Shown: positions 26,889-36,294, numbered from the stretch's first letter. The stretch: 64,000 nt of DNA from Acinetobacter johnsonii CIP 64.6 (GCF_000368045.1 NZ_KB849235.1:888601-952600), one strand, 5' to 3'. Notes: generated by a model not told the origin, from the letters alone. Translations and numbers: made by a program.

Positions 26889-29072
26889 TTAAAAGGCTTT
26901 GGTCACACTCATGCCAACGCTAAAGTTTCGACCATCGGCAGGTTCAAAGAAGCGACTATTGCCGTCATTCACAATCACTGAGCCAACATAGTTACGGTCA
27001 AACAGGTTATAGACTCGGGCATAGCTGTTTACTTTCCAGTCACGGTTTACCCATAAATAGCCGACATTTGCAGCCACAACGGTATAACTTGGCGCAGTAT
27101 CTGAGTTGATATCATCGACATAAATTTTATCCATATAGCGTGCTTCTAAGCCTGCTTGAAAGCCCTGCTCTGGTTGCCATGCAATACGAGTAAACGCTTG
27201 GTTTTTGGCAACCCCGGGAATCTTATTTCCTTTATCAATTGCTTTTGCATATGGAGTAGTTGGGTTATTTGGATTCGCTATTTCTGCTGTATAACTATCA
27301 AATTCAGCATCAATATAACTAAAACTCGATTGAATGTTGAGTTCTTTCCAAATCGTTTGTTGCCATGAAAGCTCTAAACCTTGTCGTGTGGTTTGATCTG
27401 CATTACGAAAAGTCGCACGACCATCACGTGTTCCCGCTGTCACTATATCGTTTTCTGTATCTGTCTGGAAAATAGCAAAAGTGAAGAACCCAAATGGATT
27501 CTGCGACTTTAGACCCAGCTCATAGTTATCACTACTTGCTGCTTTTAACGCAAAATTTATACCCGATTTCGTAGGATCAGTGTTATAAGCCATTTCGGTA
27601 AAGGTTGGCGTTTCAAAGCCTTTGCCATAACTGGCATAAGCATAAAGTTCAGGTAAAATTTCCCAACCTAAAGCCACAGAAGGCAATAATTTTTGATAAT
27701 CCGTTGAACCACTGTCATCACCATTGCCAGCTACAATGTAATGATCATCTGACTCATAATGTACATTGCTATAGCGTAAGCCTGTATCAAGATGCCACGT
27801 GGGTAAGAACTGCCATGAGGCTTGTACATAAGGATCTAAATTCCACAGGGTATTCTTTTCATCACGGCGTACCGCACCTTTTACCCCAAATATATTTTGC
27901 TCGTTATAATTATTATAACCTTTCCGATCTTCGACCATGCGGTCTAAAGCCACACCGGCAACCAAGGTTGTATTCGGTAAAAGCGCTTTACCCGTCCAAC
28001 GGAAGTCCGCACCATAATAATCCCGATCAAAATCAATCACGCCACCTGCATGGCGAGGGTTTAATTGTGATGTATTCTCAATACATTCCCCTGTCGTTTT
28101 ACTTAACGTACATTTAGGAATTGATTGATATTGTACAACTTGTCGATTGCCCAAATAGAACATGCTATACAACTCTTGCTGGTCATTCAGTGGTTTAGTC
28201 CACGTCAGTCCTGTTTGGGTTTGTTCAATTTCTTTACGCACATTATAAGTATTGGTACGGTCATTCACTTGTTTCGGATTAGCTTTCCACTGCTCACGAC
28301 TGAGACCTTGCGGGTCGTCGGCATCAATATCGACACGGTTCATCACCCAGTTGATTTTACTGCCATCGTCTAAGTTCCATGTTAGTTTGGCATTATTTAA
28401 TACTTTTTGTGCAACACTATGGTCTCGAAAACCATCAGTATCAAAATAAGAAGAACTAATCACATAAGCAGGTTGATTGGCCTGTTCGGAACCCCCTTGT
28501 AATTGGATATTGGCTTGTTGCTTATGATGGCTGCCTGCATTTAGACCCACTTGAATTGAGTCTTTCCCTTGTCCTTCTTTGCTCTCAGCTAAAATGGTTC
28601 CACCTGATGAGTTACCATATAAAGATGAAAATGGCCCTGTCAGTACTTCGATGTGATCTAAACTATTGAGGTCAATATTGGAACTTTGCCCTTGACCATC
28701 AGGCATGGTCGCAGGAATACCATCGACATACATCCGAATGCCACGTACGCCGAAAGTTGAACGAGCGCCAAAGCCACGCATCGAAATCTGTAAGTCTTGC
28801 GCATAGTTTTCGCGGTTATTAATTTGTAAGCCTGCAACCCCTTGTAATACTTCGGATAGGTTCACATTGGCATTGTTTTGTACTGTAGCCGCTTGGACTT
28901 TTTGAATGGATGCAGAAGTCGATAACAACTCGCTATCGGTATGTACCGCTTGGACGGTGATGACAGGAAGTTGATATTCTGTCGCTTCTGCATAAGCATG
29001 CATAGATTGTAAAATAACCGCTGTCAATAAGGCTTGTTTAAAAGGCGCAGGCATCAAATAAGTTAATCGCAC
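26889..29072 (-). CDS. pqqU: TonB-dependent receptor, PqqU (YncD)-like
   Basis: A 727-aa outer-membrane receptor: signal peptide ending MHAYA, plug domain (NLSEVLQGVAGLQINNREN, YVDGIPATMPDGQGQSSNIDL, GPFSSLYGNSSGG) and a 22-strand barrel ending RNFSVGMSVTKAF. The match to E. coli YncD/PqqU is strikingly close as I recall it (SMRGFGARSTFGVRGIRMYV, WKANPKQ, YVGSVIVNDGNSRFFEP). PqqU imports the cofactor PQQ. The position beside the PQQ enzyme gene quiA supports that role. Start GTG with AAGGA upstream. A terminator separates it from quiA. Confidence 0.85.
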   Translation of the reverse strand: MRLTYLMPAPFKQALLTAVILQSMHAYAEATEYQLPVITVQAVHTDSELLSTSASIQKVQAATVQNNANVNLSEVLQGVAGLQINNRENYAQDLQISMRGFGARSTFGVRGIRMYVDGIPATMPDGQGQSSNIDLNSLDHIEVLTGPFSSLYGNSSGGTILAESKEGQGKDSIQVGLNAGSHHKQQANIQLQGGSEQANQPAYVISSSYFDTDGFRDHSVAQKVLNNAKLTWNLDDGSKINWVMNRVDIDADDPQGLSREQWKANPKQVNDRTNTYNVRKEIEQTQTGLTWTKPLNDQQELYSMFYLGNRQVVQYQSIPKCTLSKTTGECIENTSQLNPRHAGGVIDFDRDYYGADFRWTGKALLPNTTLVAGVALDRMVEDRKGYNNYNEQNIFGVKGAVRRDEKNTLWNLDPYVQASWQFLPTWHLDTGLRYSNVHYESDDHYIVAGNGDDSGSTDYQKLLPSVALGWEILPELYAYASYGKGFETPTFTEMAYNTDPTKSGINFALKAASSDNYELGLKSQNPFGFFTFAIFQTDTENDIVTAGTRDGRATFRNADQTTRQGLELSWQQTIWKELNIQSSFSYIDAEFDSYTAEIANPNNPTTPYAKAIDKGNKIPGVAKNQAFTRIAWQPEQGFQAGLEARYMDKIYVDDINSDTAPSYTVVAANVGYLWVNRDWKVNSYARVYNLFDRNYVGSVIVNDGNSRFFEPADGRNFSVGMSVTKAF

Positions 29073-29097
29073 AATATTTCCTTGCTTGTTATTACCA

Positions 29098-29134
29098 TAA
29101 AAATGGGAAGCCTATCATCTCGACAGGCTTCCCA
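29098..29134 (-). terminator. terminator of the pca-qui transcript
   Basis: On the minus strand a perfect 10-bp stem, TGGGAAGCCT and AGGCTTCCCA (29104-29113 and 29125-29134), is followed by TTTTTATGG. It lies right after the quiA stop codon and ahead of the pqqU ribosome site, so pqqU is either read through or has a promoter very close by. Confidence 0.85.
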
Positions 29135-29148
29135 TACAATAAAACGTT

Positions 29149-31572
29149 TTAATCGGCTAAGCTATACGCAACCACATAATCACCATGATCAGGCGACTGG
29201 CGTGCCCCACCTGCGGAAATGACCACATATTGCTTGCCTGTTTTTGGAGAAATGTAGCTCATCGGTGTCCCTTGGCTACCTACAGGTAAACGCGCTTTCC
29301 ATAACTCTTCACCATTAGATGAATTGAAGGCACGCAAGTAGAAGTCTTGTGTTGCAGCAAAGAACACTAAACCACCTTGCGTCGCCATTGGACCACCAAT
29401 AGTTGGCATACCAATCGGCGCTTTTAAGCCCATTTTGATGCCCATTGGACCAGTATCTTCAACCGTACCTAAAGGCACTTGCCAAGCCACTTGACGGGTT
29501 TTCATATCAATCGCCGTCATGGTTCCGAAAGGTGGTTTTTGGCATGGAATGCCCAATACCGACATAAAGCGGTTTTTATTCACTTTATACGGTGTACCTT
29601 TCATTGGCACTGCGCCCATACCAGTGTTGACCTTCTCTCCGCCACTGGCTTCAAGTTTTAAGTCTTCAGGCGTTTGTTTAATCAGCTGAATCCACAGACC
29701 TAGGCGCATGTCGTTGACAAACATATAACGATGCGTTGGGTCAAATGCGATACTGCCCCAATTCATCCCACCCAACGAACCCGGAAAACTTAAAGATATA
29801 TCAGAACCCGGTGCAGTAAAGAGACCGTCATAACGCATCGATTTAAAGTTAATACGACACATCAACTGGTCAAATGGCGTTGCGCCCCACATGTCCGATT
29901 CAGTCAAAGTTTGATTGCCAATCTGTGGCATTTCAACTGAACGTGGCTGAGTTGCACTGTATTGCTCATCAGGAATATCTGCAGCTTTTACAGGTTGCTC
30001 AACCACTTTGGTTAAAGGCTTGCCTGTCACACGGTCGAGTACAAAGAACTGACCGGACTTGGTGCCAATGACAACAGCAGGTTTGGTTTGCCCATTTTGC
30101 ATTGGAAAGTCGACCAAGCTTGGCTGCATGGGTAAATCGAAGTCCCAAAGGTCATTGTGAACGGTTTGATAAACCCACTTCTCTTTACCTGTGGTTGCAT
30201 CCAAAGCCAAAACGGAAGAATTGTACTTATGATCGACAGGTTGACGATTTCCGCCCCAGACATCGACCGACGAACTCCCCATCGGTAAAAACACCGTGTT
30301 CATTTGCGGGTCGTAGGACATTGCCGCCCAAGAATTAGCTGAACTACGTTTATAGATTTCACCCGGTTTTAGGACATAGTTTGGATTTGGGTTACGTGGA
30401 TCAAAAGCCCAACGCAGCTGCCCAGTAATCACATCATAAGCACGAATCACACCACCCGGCATATCGGCTGCAAAGTTGTCAGCAATACGACTCCCGACAA
30501 TGACGCTAGTGCCTGCAATGGTTGGCGCTGAGGTCACTTCAAAACGAGGCGCTTGCGTACCCGCACCTAGACCTTCCAGTAAGTTCACCGTTCCATCGAC
30601 ACCAAAGTCTTTACAGCGTTCGCCTGTATCGGCATTGACTGCAATTAAACGACCATCAGGTGTATTGGTATAAACACGACGTGGACATGCAGTATTATTT
30701 GCCACCGCAGTCACCGCACTTGCACCTGCTAAAGTCGGTTGTACCAAGACTTGAGTCGAGTCAAAGTAACCCACACCACGGCAACGCTCCCAAGCATCCG
30801 CTTTAGAGTTCACTTCAGCCTTCCAGATTTGTTTACCTGTGTCTGCATCTAAAGCAATAATGTTGTTATGCGGTGTACATAAATAGACTTTATCACCGAC
30901 CTGCAAAGGCGTGAGCTGGTCTTCTGCGCCATTACCCTTACCTGTAGTCATATCGCCTGTTTGAAAGCGCCATGCTTCTTTTAACTTAGAAACATTATTA
31001 CGGTTAATCTGATCCAGTGCGGCAAAACGACTTCCACCAGCATCATTACCATAGTGCGACCAATTCACTTGTTGGGTTTGAGCCGTTACAGGCACTAGAG
31101 GGAGCTCTTCACCACTGGCTTTTACCGTTGGATGTGGAATAAACATGCCATATAAACCACCCAGCATACCTAACACCGTCAAACCACCTAAGGCATAAGC
31201 AGGTGCTGAAGGTGCAATTTGAAATTGGTACTTACGAATAGCAGGTAAAGTAAAACACAGTGCGGCAAATAAACCCGCAGGAAACATTAATCGTGAATGG
31301 AGTGCCCAAAAATCCCAACCTGCATCAAACAGTGCCCAAACCACGGTTCCAAGAAAAACCAGTGCAAAAATCCAGACACCCAGTGCTTTTTTTCTAAAAA
31401 TAAATATTGCGGAAATGGTGGTCAATAAACCTGCAATGAGGAAGTACCATGAACCCCCTAGACTAATCAGTTTTCCACCACCGATTAAATAAAATAAGCC
31501 AGTCAGCAATAAAGCTAAGCCTAATATAAAGCACCATATTTTAAATATGGGTTGAGATTGTGCTTCGGACAT
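29149..31572 (-). CDS. quiA: PQQ-dependent quinate/shikimate dehydrogenase, membrane-bound
   Basis: QuiA oxidises quinate to 3-dehydroquinate and shikimate to 3-dehydroshikimate at the periplasmic face, passing electrons to ubiquinone. Five N-terminal membrane helices (about residues 10-140) precede an eight-bladed quinoprotein propeller starting at NWSHYGNDAGGSRFAALDQIN. Propeller signatures include ALDADTGKQIWKAEVN, LALDATTGKEKWVYQ, HNDLWDFDLPMQPSL and GELWKARLPVG-like repeats. The 807-aa length fits glucose/quinate dehydrogenases. It is the last gene of the block; a terminator-like repeat lies between it and quiX. Confidence 0.93.
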   Translation of the reverse strand: MSEAQSQPIFKIWCFILGLALLLTGLFYLIGGGKLISLGGSWYFLIAGLLTTISAIFIFRKKALGVWIFALVFLGTVVWALFDAGWDFWALHSRLMFPAGLFAALCFTLPAIRKYQFQIAPSAPAYALGGLTVLGMLGGLYGMFIPHPTVKASGEELPLVPVTAQTQQVNWSHYGNDAGGSRFAALDQINRNNVSKLKEAWRFQTGDMTTGKGNGAEDQLTPLQVGDKVYLCTPHNNIIALDADTGKQIWKAEVNSKADAWERCRGVGYFDSTQVLVQPTLAGASAVTAVANNTACPRRVYTNTPDGRLIAVNADTGERCKDFGVDGTVNLLEGLGAGTQAPRFEVTSAPTIAGTSVIVGSRIADNFAADMPGGVIRAYDVITGQLRWAFDPRNPNPNYVLKPGEIYKRSSANSWAAMSYDPQMNTVFLPMGSSSVDVWGGNRQPVDHKYNSSVLALDATTGKEKWVYQTVHNDLWDFDLPMQPSLVDFPMQNGQTKPAVVIGTKSGQFFVLDRVTGKPLTKVVEQPVKAADIPDEQYSATQPRSVEMPQIGNQTLTESDMWGATPFDQLMCRINFKSMRYDGLFTAPGSDISLSFPGSLGGMNWGSIAFDPTHRYMFVNDMRLGLWIQLIKQTPEDLKLEASGGEKVNTGMGAVPMKGTPYKVNKNRFMSVLGIPCQKPPFGTMTAIDMKTRQVAWQVPLGTVEDTGPMGIKMGLKAPIGMPTIGGPMATQGGLVFFAATQDFYLRAFNSSNGEELWKARLPVGSQGTPMSYISPKTGKQYVVISAGGARQSPDHGDYVVAYSLAD

Positions 31573-31684
31573 ACTTTTTACTCCAAATGCTGTGTTTTAA
31601 ATGATCTCTCCTACTTTGTTTTGAGCATCATTCACACCACATCCAAACTTTGAGCATCCACAATTAACTTGCTTCAACAATCAA

Positions 31685-31735
31685 AAAGAGTGTTTAAATT
31701 CAGCAACAGTATTGCTTACATTTTAAACACTCTTT
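31685..31735 (-). terminator. terminator-like inverted repeat between quiX and quiA
   Basis: A perfect 14-bp inverted repeat: AAAGAGTGTTTAAA (31685-31698) and TTTAAACACTCTTT (31722-31735), loop 23 bases. In the minus-strand direction of the operon the stem continues into a run of five T residues. It could partially terminate transcription before quiA or protect the upstream mRNA. Confidence 0.6.
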
Positions 31736-31749
31736 CACTTTAAATACGG

Positions 31750-33069
31750 TTAAAAATTCACCTTAACGCTAAGACCCGCCACCCAAGCATCATCCACTTC
31801 TTTCACGCCAGAAGGTTGATAGATATATTGCAGGTTGGGTCTGAGCATCACCGCAGGTGACCACTGATAGGTATAGTTCAACTCAACATTGAGTTCGTCA
31901 TGTTGAATTGGGACATAGTCACTGGCAAGCACGTCATAACTGTAATAACCACGGCCTTCGTTGGTGGCTATTTGCTTATCCGTCACACGATCATTCACCA
32001 CATAGTTGGCCAAACCAAAACCAATAGAATCATTTGGACGGCTATCAAAAGGACCTTTGTACCAAAGCGCCAGTTGTTGTGTACTTTCTACAAATGTTGT
32101 GGCCTTATCGCTCACTACGCCATTAAAACTGATATATAAACCACGTTTAGAATCAGCCCCGTGTTGGGTCAGTTGTTGTTGTGCATTCAGCCAAAAACTG
32201 TATTTTCCATCTTGCATTTCGCCACTGCGAATGTCTTTTGCCTCAGCCGTGGAATACAGTGCACCGAGTTTATATTCACCCGGTAAGCCATTAAATGTGG
32301 CAAGTTTTGGTTTCCACGCCAGTTCAACTGGGATGGTCGCCCCTTCGACATTGTCCATATCGAGGTTAAAGCCATCACTGTCTGAGTCTGTTTTGACATT
32401 GTCTGGGTTGACTTCATAGACGCCAACGCCAAGTGACCAGTCTGGTGCAAATTGGTATTTCACATTGGTGCCCCATAAGCTGACAGGCCAGTTATACCAA
32501 ATCGAACCGATGGACTTCCCTAACTGTCCACCACACAAAAGTAAGTTCTGAAACTCACATTGCGAGCTGTTAAAGTCATCAGACATGCCCATACGACCAA
32601 TTTTGAATTGGACACGGTTGTCGTCAAATCCTGTTTTGATCCAAGCCTGAGTTAAGCGCCAAATTTTGCCACGACCATAAATTTCTTGGCTGTTGCCCAA
32701 GGTACTGGCACGAGGGTCTTTAATTCGTTCAAGCGTTAGGGCGTTACCATCACGTTTGGTAATCATTAAGCCGGCTGTGGTATTTTCCCAACCTGCAATT
32801 TTGTTTAAATCAAAATTGGCACCCAGTGTGAGCTGCGCGGCATTGTCAAAACTTCTGTCATCGTTATAACCACCCGCCAAATTGGTCGCTGCTTGGCTCA
32901 TAATGGCTGCTGTAAATTTATAACCTTGATCTTCCAGTTGCTTCCGTTCACCGTTCCAATCTCCGAATAACCATTGACGGTCTGCTGAATAAAATTCATT
33001 GGCTGAAGCCAATTGGCAACCAAGCAGCGCCAAAGACAGTGTGCCGATTTTTAATAATAGTTGTTGCAT
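31750..33069 (-). CDS. quiX: OprB-type porin of the quinate cluster
   Basis: An outer-membrane porin of the carbohydrate-selective OprB family, about 439 aa, with signal peptide MQQLLLKIGTLSLALLGCQL cleaved after ASA. The ATG at 33069 is favoured because the AAAGG site abuts an earlier ATG at 33078 too closely. OprB marks include WLFGDWNGERKQLEDQGYKF, WRLTQAWIKTGF, and a C-terminal beta strand ending in Phe (AGLSVKVNF). It sits at the quiX position of the known pca-qui order and probably admits quinate or shikimate. Confidence 0.88.
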   Translation of the reverse strand: MQQLLLKIGTLSLALLGCQLASANEFYSADRQWLFGDWNGERKQLEDQGYKFTAAIMSQAATNLAGGYNDDRSFDNAAQLTLGANFDLNKIAGWENTTAGLMITKRDGNALTLERIKDPRASTLGNSQEIYGRGKIWRLTQAWIKTGFDDNRVQFKIGRMGMSDDFNSSQCEFQNLLLCGGQLGKSIGSIWYNWPVSLWGTNVKYQFAPDWSLGVGVYEVNPDNVKTDSDSDGFNLDMDNVEGATIPVELAWKPKLATFNGLPGEYKLGALYSTAEAKDIRSGEMQDGKYSFWLNAQQQLTQHGADSKRGLYISFNGVVSDKATTFVESTQQLALWYKGPFDSRPNDSIGFGLANYVVNDRVTDKQIATNEGRGYYSYDVLASDYVPIQHDELNVELNYTYQWSPAVMLRPNLQYIYQPSGVKEVDDAWVAGLSVKVNF

Positions 33070-33090
33070 ACCAAACATCCTTTTCTGTGA

Positions 33091-33117
33091 GGAAAGCTCA
33101 ACGCAGGTGAGCTTTCC
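33091..33117 (-). repeat. intercistronic hairpin between quiC and quiX
   Basis: GGAAAGCTCA (33091-33100) and TGAGCTTTCC (33108-33117) form a perfect 10-bp stem with a 7-base loop, in the 60-base gap between quiC and quiX. No T-run follows in the direction of transcription, so it is more likely an mRNA-stability or processing element than a terminator. Confidence 0.7.
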
Positions 33118-33129
33118 ATGCGGTTTTTA

Positions 33130-34590
33130 TTATTTAATGCGAACGGCTGGACTCAGTTCAGAAGTTGCACCCAAATGGTCGGTCACATTGGCTGTGACAT
33201 TGGCCACACCACTTGCCACTTTCCATGTTGCTTGACCTTGACCTTGAGCATTCGTGGTCACCACTTGAGTACCTAAATACTGCTCTGCTTCTTGACTCTT
33301 CGCTTGACGATTGGCAAAGAACTCAACCTGATAGTGTTGATTTGGCTGTGCTTGAACTGTAGCGGTGACTTGACCTTTGCTATAGCTTAAACGTGGTGCT
33401 TGAATGTTTTGGTTTGGTATCGCGTTACAGCCCTGCTCATTTGGCTGTGTGCAAGTTTTTTGCAGTTTCGCCGCTTCAATGACTACGCCGCCACCACGAG
33501 AACCGACAAAGCCAGCATGTTCAAGCGCAGGCACAGCAAAAACAATGGCACCTAATCGCTGATTAGGGACGCAAGAACCACCCGCTTCACAGCGTTTAAT
33601 GTCTTTGCCATTGTCCCAAATTAGGTTTTTGGTCAAGGTTGTACGGGCATTGGCATCTTTTTCTGAACGAATGGCTATCCCTAAACGGTTACCATGAACT
33701 TTATTGCTGTCAAAAATGTTGCCATCACCGGTGAGGTTAAAGCCAATCGAGTTGTTGGTCAGTTCGTTATAAGCGATGTAATTGCGCTTACCCCAGTTGA
33801 TTTGCAAACCATCAGAATAGTTTTCAAATTTATTCCCGACCACGGCATTGTCATTGCCCCACAGAATTTCAATCCCCTGAGACGGCTCTGGATTGGCTTT
33901 GGTTGAAGTAAATAAGTTGTTGGCCACAAGGTTAAATGCCGCGCCACGCGTCAGCTCTAAACCATCACCATTATCGACAAACAAGTTGTTCAAAACTTTG
34001 TTGTTATTGGTGGTGGTCGAAGTCGGATTACCCTTACCGTCATCACCCGTCAACATCACGCCTGAGCCACCGTAGTTATTACTAATCCGGTTATGTTGAA
34101 TCAAGTTATTGCTTGAGCGGTTCACCAATACACCAATACAGAAACGATGAATATCGAGACCTTTTAAGGTCACGCCATTCACATCTTGCAGAACTAAACC
34201 CGGTAAAGTCGTAGTACGGACATTGGTACCATACTGTTCAGGGTTTGCCCCCGGACACGCTTTAGCACCTTCACCTTTAATATAGTTTGAACCATCAATC
34301 GCAATAAACTCGCCTGTTTTGTCCCATTGCGTCCCAATGATCTTCACTGAAGACTTAATTGGCGGTAAAGCTTGATTCAGTTTAATTACATAGGGTGCTG
34401 TACCCACAGCTTGGATTTGAATTTCATTTTCTTGTGTCGCATGGGCATTCGATTGTTCAATCGCCCAACGCAGTGAACCTTTTGCAGTATCGTCCTGATA
34501 ACGATCCACAATATAAGTTTCTGCACTAGCAAAACCTGATGCCGCTAAACTCAAAACTAATGTGGTCAAACGTAAAGTTGATGGTTTCAT
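33130..34590 (-). CDS. quiC: 3-dehydroshikimate dehydratase, periplasmic
   Basis: QuiC dehydrates 3-dehydroshikimate to protocatechuate. The 486-aa protein has a signal peptide (LVLSLAASGFASA, cleavage before ETYI) and a right-handed parallel beta-helix with NosD-like repeats: NNLIQHNRISNNYGG, NKVLNNLFVDNGDGLELT, NDNAVVGNKFENYSDGLQI, NYIAYNELTNNSIGFNLT. This fits the periplasmic QuiC type of Acinetobacter and not the TIM-barrel AsbF type. It lies 44 bases after quiB. Its product feeds PcaGH after import by PcaK. Confidence 0.9.
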   Translation of the reverse strand: MKPSTLRLTTLVLSLAASGFASAETYIVDRYQDDTAKGSLRWAIEQSNAHATQENEIQIQAVGTAPYVIKLNQALPPIKSSVKIIGTQWDKTGEFIAIDGSNYIKGEGAKACPGANPEQYGTNVRTTTLPGLVLQDVNGVTLKGLDIHRFCIGVLVNRSSNNLIQHNRISNNYGGSGVMLTGDDGKGNPTSTTTNNNKVLNNLFVDNGDGLELTRGAAFNLVANNLFTSTKANPEPSQGIEILWGNDNAVVGNKFENYSDGLQINWGKRNYIAYNELTNNSIGFNLTGDGNIFDSNKVHGNRLGIAIRSEKDANARTTLTKNLIWDNGKDIKRCEAGGSCVPNQRLGAIVFAVPALEHAGFVGSRGGGVVIEAAKLQKTCTQPNEQGCNAIPNQNIQAPRLSYSKGQVTATVQAQPNQHYQVEFFANRQAKSQEAEQYLGTQVVTTNAQGQGQATWKVASGVANVTANVTDHLGATSELSPAVRIK

Positions 34591-34634
34591 ATTTTAAATC
34601 CTTTTCTATCCTTGAAGATGAATAACACAGTGCA

Positions 34635-35492
34635 TTAAGGCGTCGGTTGTACTGTTTTCAGCAACTGTTTGAGTTGAGTTACATCAATTTGACCCGGTGC
34701 AGAGGCTTCACCAATCATGCCAAAACTTAGGCTGCCACCCATATTGGCAGTTGCCACACGTGAAATCGTGCCCAACTGTCCCATCGACATGGTTAGCAGT
34801 GGTTTTTGACTTTTTTGACTCACAGCCAACGTGGCATTCATGAGGGTAAAGACATCTTGTTTTGACTTTGGCATCACCGCAATTTTAAGAATATCTGCGC
34901 CCATCTGATCTTGTTTTAGCAGGCGGTTTTCAATGTCTTGTTGCTCAGGTGTTTTGGCAAAATCATGATTTGACATGATCACCAACACTTTCTTGTCATG
35001 TGCCAATTTGGTTAATTTGGCGACACTGCCTGCATCACGGAACATTTCGATATCCAGCAATTGCATAAATGGCTTTTTCAGATATTCACGATAAATCTTT
35101 TCATAGTCTTGATCAGACACCGTCATTTTTCCGCCTTCGTTATGGGTACGAATGGTGGCAATCAACGGTTTATCTTTTAAAATTTGATTCAGCTGCTGAC
35201 CCAGTGCGATGACTTTTTTGGTGTCCGCAGAAAATTCGAGTAAATCGATGCGAAACTCAGCCACATCTGCATTGGGGTTACTGGCAATCACTTTTGCTTG
35301 GGCAGTGGCTTGCTCTGCTGTTTTTGCGGTAATCGGTACAATGGTTTTGACAGGTAAATCGCCAATATTGAGATTTTTCACCACATAATGTCGCGCACTT
35401 GATTGAACCGCTTCTGCTGCAAATGCTGGAATTGCCGCTAAAACAGCACTGCTTAAGCAAAGTTGCATCGCAATTTTTTTAATCTTCATCAT
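34635..35492 (-). CDS. quiB: 3-dehydroquinate dehydratase type I, periplasmic
   Basis: QuiB converts 3-dehydroquinate to 3-dehydroshikimate through a Schiff base. It differs from the biosynthetic enzyme by its signal peptide (LCLSSAVLAAIPAFA, then AEAV). Type I residues are visible: EFRIDLLEF, His in VLVIMSNHDFAKTP and the Schiff-base Lys in GADILKIAVMP. The 285 aa include about 25 of signal. The two-Met start (ATGATG) has AAGGAAA upstream. Its location after pcaG is the classic order. Confidence 0.93.
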   Translation of the reverse strand: MMKIKKIAMQLCLSSAVLAAIPAFAAEAVQSSARHYVVKNLNIGDLPVKTIVPITAKTAEQATAQAKVIASNPNADVAEFRIDLLEFSADTKKVIALGQQLNQILKDKPLIATIRTHNEGGKMTVSDQDYEKIYREYLKKPFMQLLDIEMFRDAGSVAKLTKLAHDKKVLVIMSNHDFAKTPEQQDIENRLLKQDQMGADILKIAVMPKSKQDVFTLMNATLAVSQKSQKPLLTMSMGQLGTISRVATANMGGSLSFGMIGEASAPGQIDVTQLKQLLKTVQPTP

Positions 35493-35607
35493 TACATTTC
35501 CTTGTATTTATAAACTTATTGTCTGACTTCTATCGTCAGCAGCAAATATACGTAGGATGGATGAAATGGGTCATGCCATCACCACGCCTAAACTTGAATC
35601 ATTTCAA

Positions 35608-35636
35608 CAAGAGCAATAATGAACTAGCTGCTCTTG
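35608..35636 (-). repeat. intercistronic hairpin between pcaG and quiB
   Basis: CAAGAGCA (35608-35615) and TGCTCTTG (35629-35636) are perfect inverted repeats with a 13-base loop, just after the pcaG stop codon in a 157-base gap. It marks the boundary between the pca and qui parts of the transcript. Confidence 0.55.
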
Positions 35637-35649
35637 CCAATTCCGACAA

Positions 35650-36279
35650 TTAGATGTCTAAGAAAACTGTTTCGTCTTCGCCTTGCACACGAATGTCAAA
35701 GCGATACACCACTTCACCATCACGCTCCTCACGCTTGGCAATTAAAGTCTGACGACGCGGTGCCCACTCAATGCCTTTCAGCACTGGGTCTTGCGCATTG
35801 GCTTCTGCTTCATCTTCAAAATACACACGGGTGTTTAAGCCAATGTTGATACCGCGTGCGAAAATGATCAGTGCAATATGCGGTGCCTGAGTTGTCCCTT
35901 TACGGCCCGGAACCACACCCGGTTTAATGGTATTGAAACTCCAAAAACCAGTTTCAAAGTCTGCGCCTGTACGACCCCAACCGAGGAAGTTTGGATCGAC
36001 CACTTTGCCTTGAATATCGGCCGCACTTGGATACACACCGTTGGCATCCGCCTGCCAGATTTCAATCAATACATCGCGTAGCGGTAAACCTAAACCGTCG
36101 AACACTTGACCTTCTAAGCGAATACGTTCGCCTAAAGTATTTTCTTTAACTAGCTGGTTGTTAAAGTTATTTTCAAAGACTTCAATGTTGGCTTGTTGTG
36201 GCAACAAACCAATGTGTACGTATGGTCCACCTGTTTGAGATGGCGTTTCGTGCAATTCTTGAAAGTTCCAATGGTTCAT
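35650..36279 (-). CDS. pcaG: protocatechuate 3,4-dioxygenase alpha subunit
   Basis: The alpha chain of the ring-cleaving iron dioxygenase, which opens protocatechuate to 3-carboxy-cis,cis-muconate. It has the intradiol dioxygenase fold (GQVFDGLGLPLRDVLIEIWQAD, FNTIKPG), but lacks the full set of iron ligands, as usual for alpha. 209 aa is typical. It lies 15 bases after pcaH, and GGGAG precedes the ATG, so the two subunits are made together. Confidence 0.95.
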   Translation of the reverse strand: MNHWNFQELHETPSQTGGPYVHIGLLPQQANIEVFENNFNNQLVKENTLGERIRLEGQVFDGLGLPLRDVLIEIWQADANGVYPSAADIQGKVVDPNFLGWGRTGADFETGFWSFNTIKPGVVPGRKGTTQAPHIALIIFARGINIGLNTRVYFEDEAEANAQDPVLKGIEWAPRRQTLIAKREERDGEVVYRFDIRVQGEDETVFLDI

Positions 36280-36294
36280 GTTGTTCTCCCTGAA

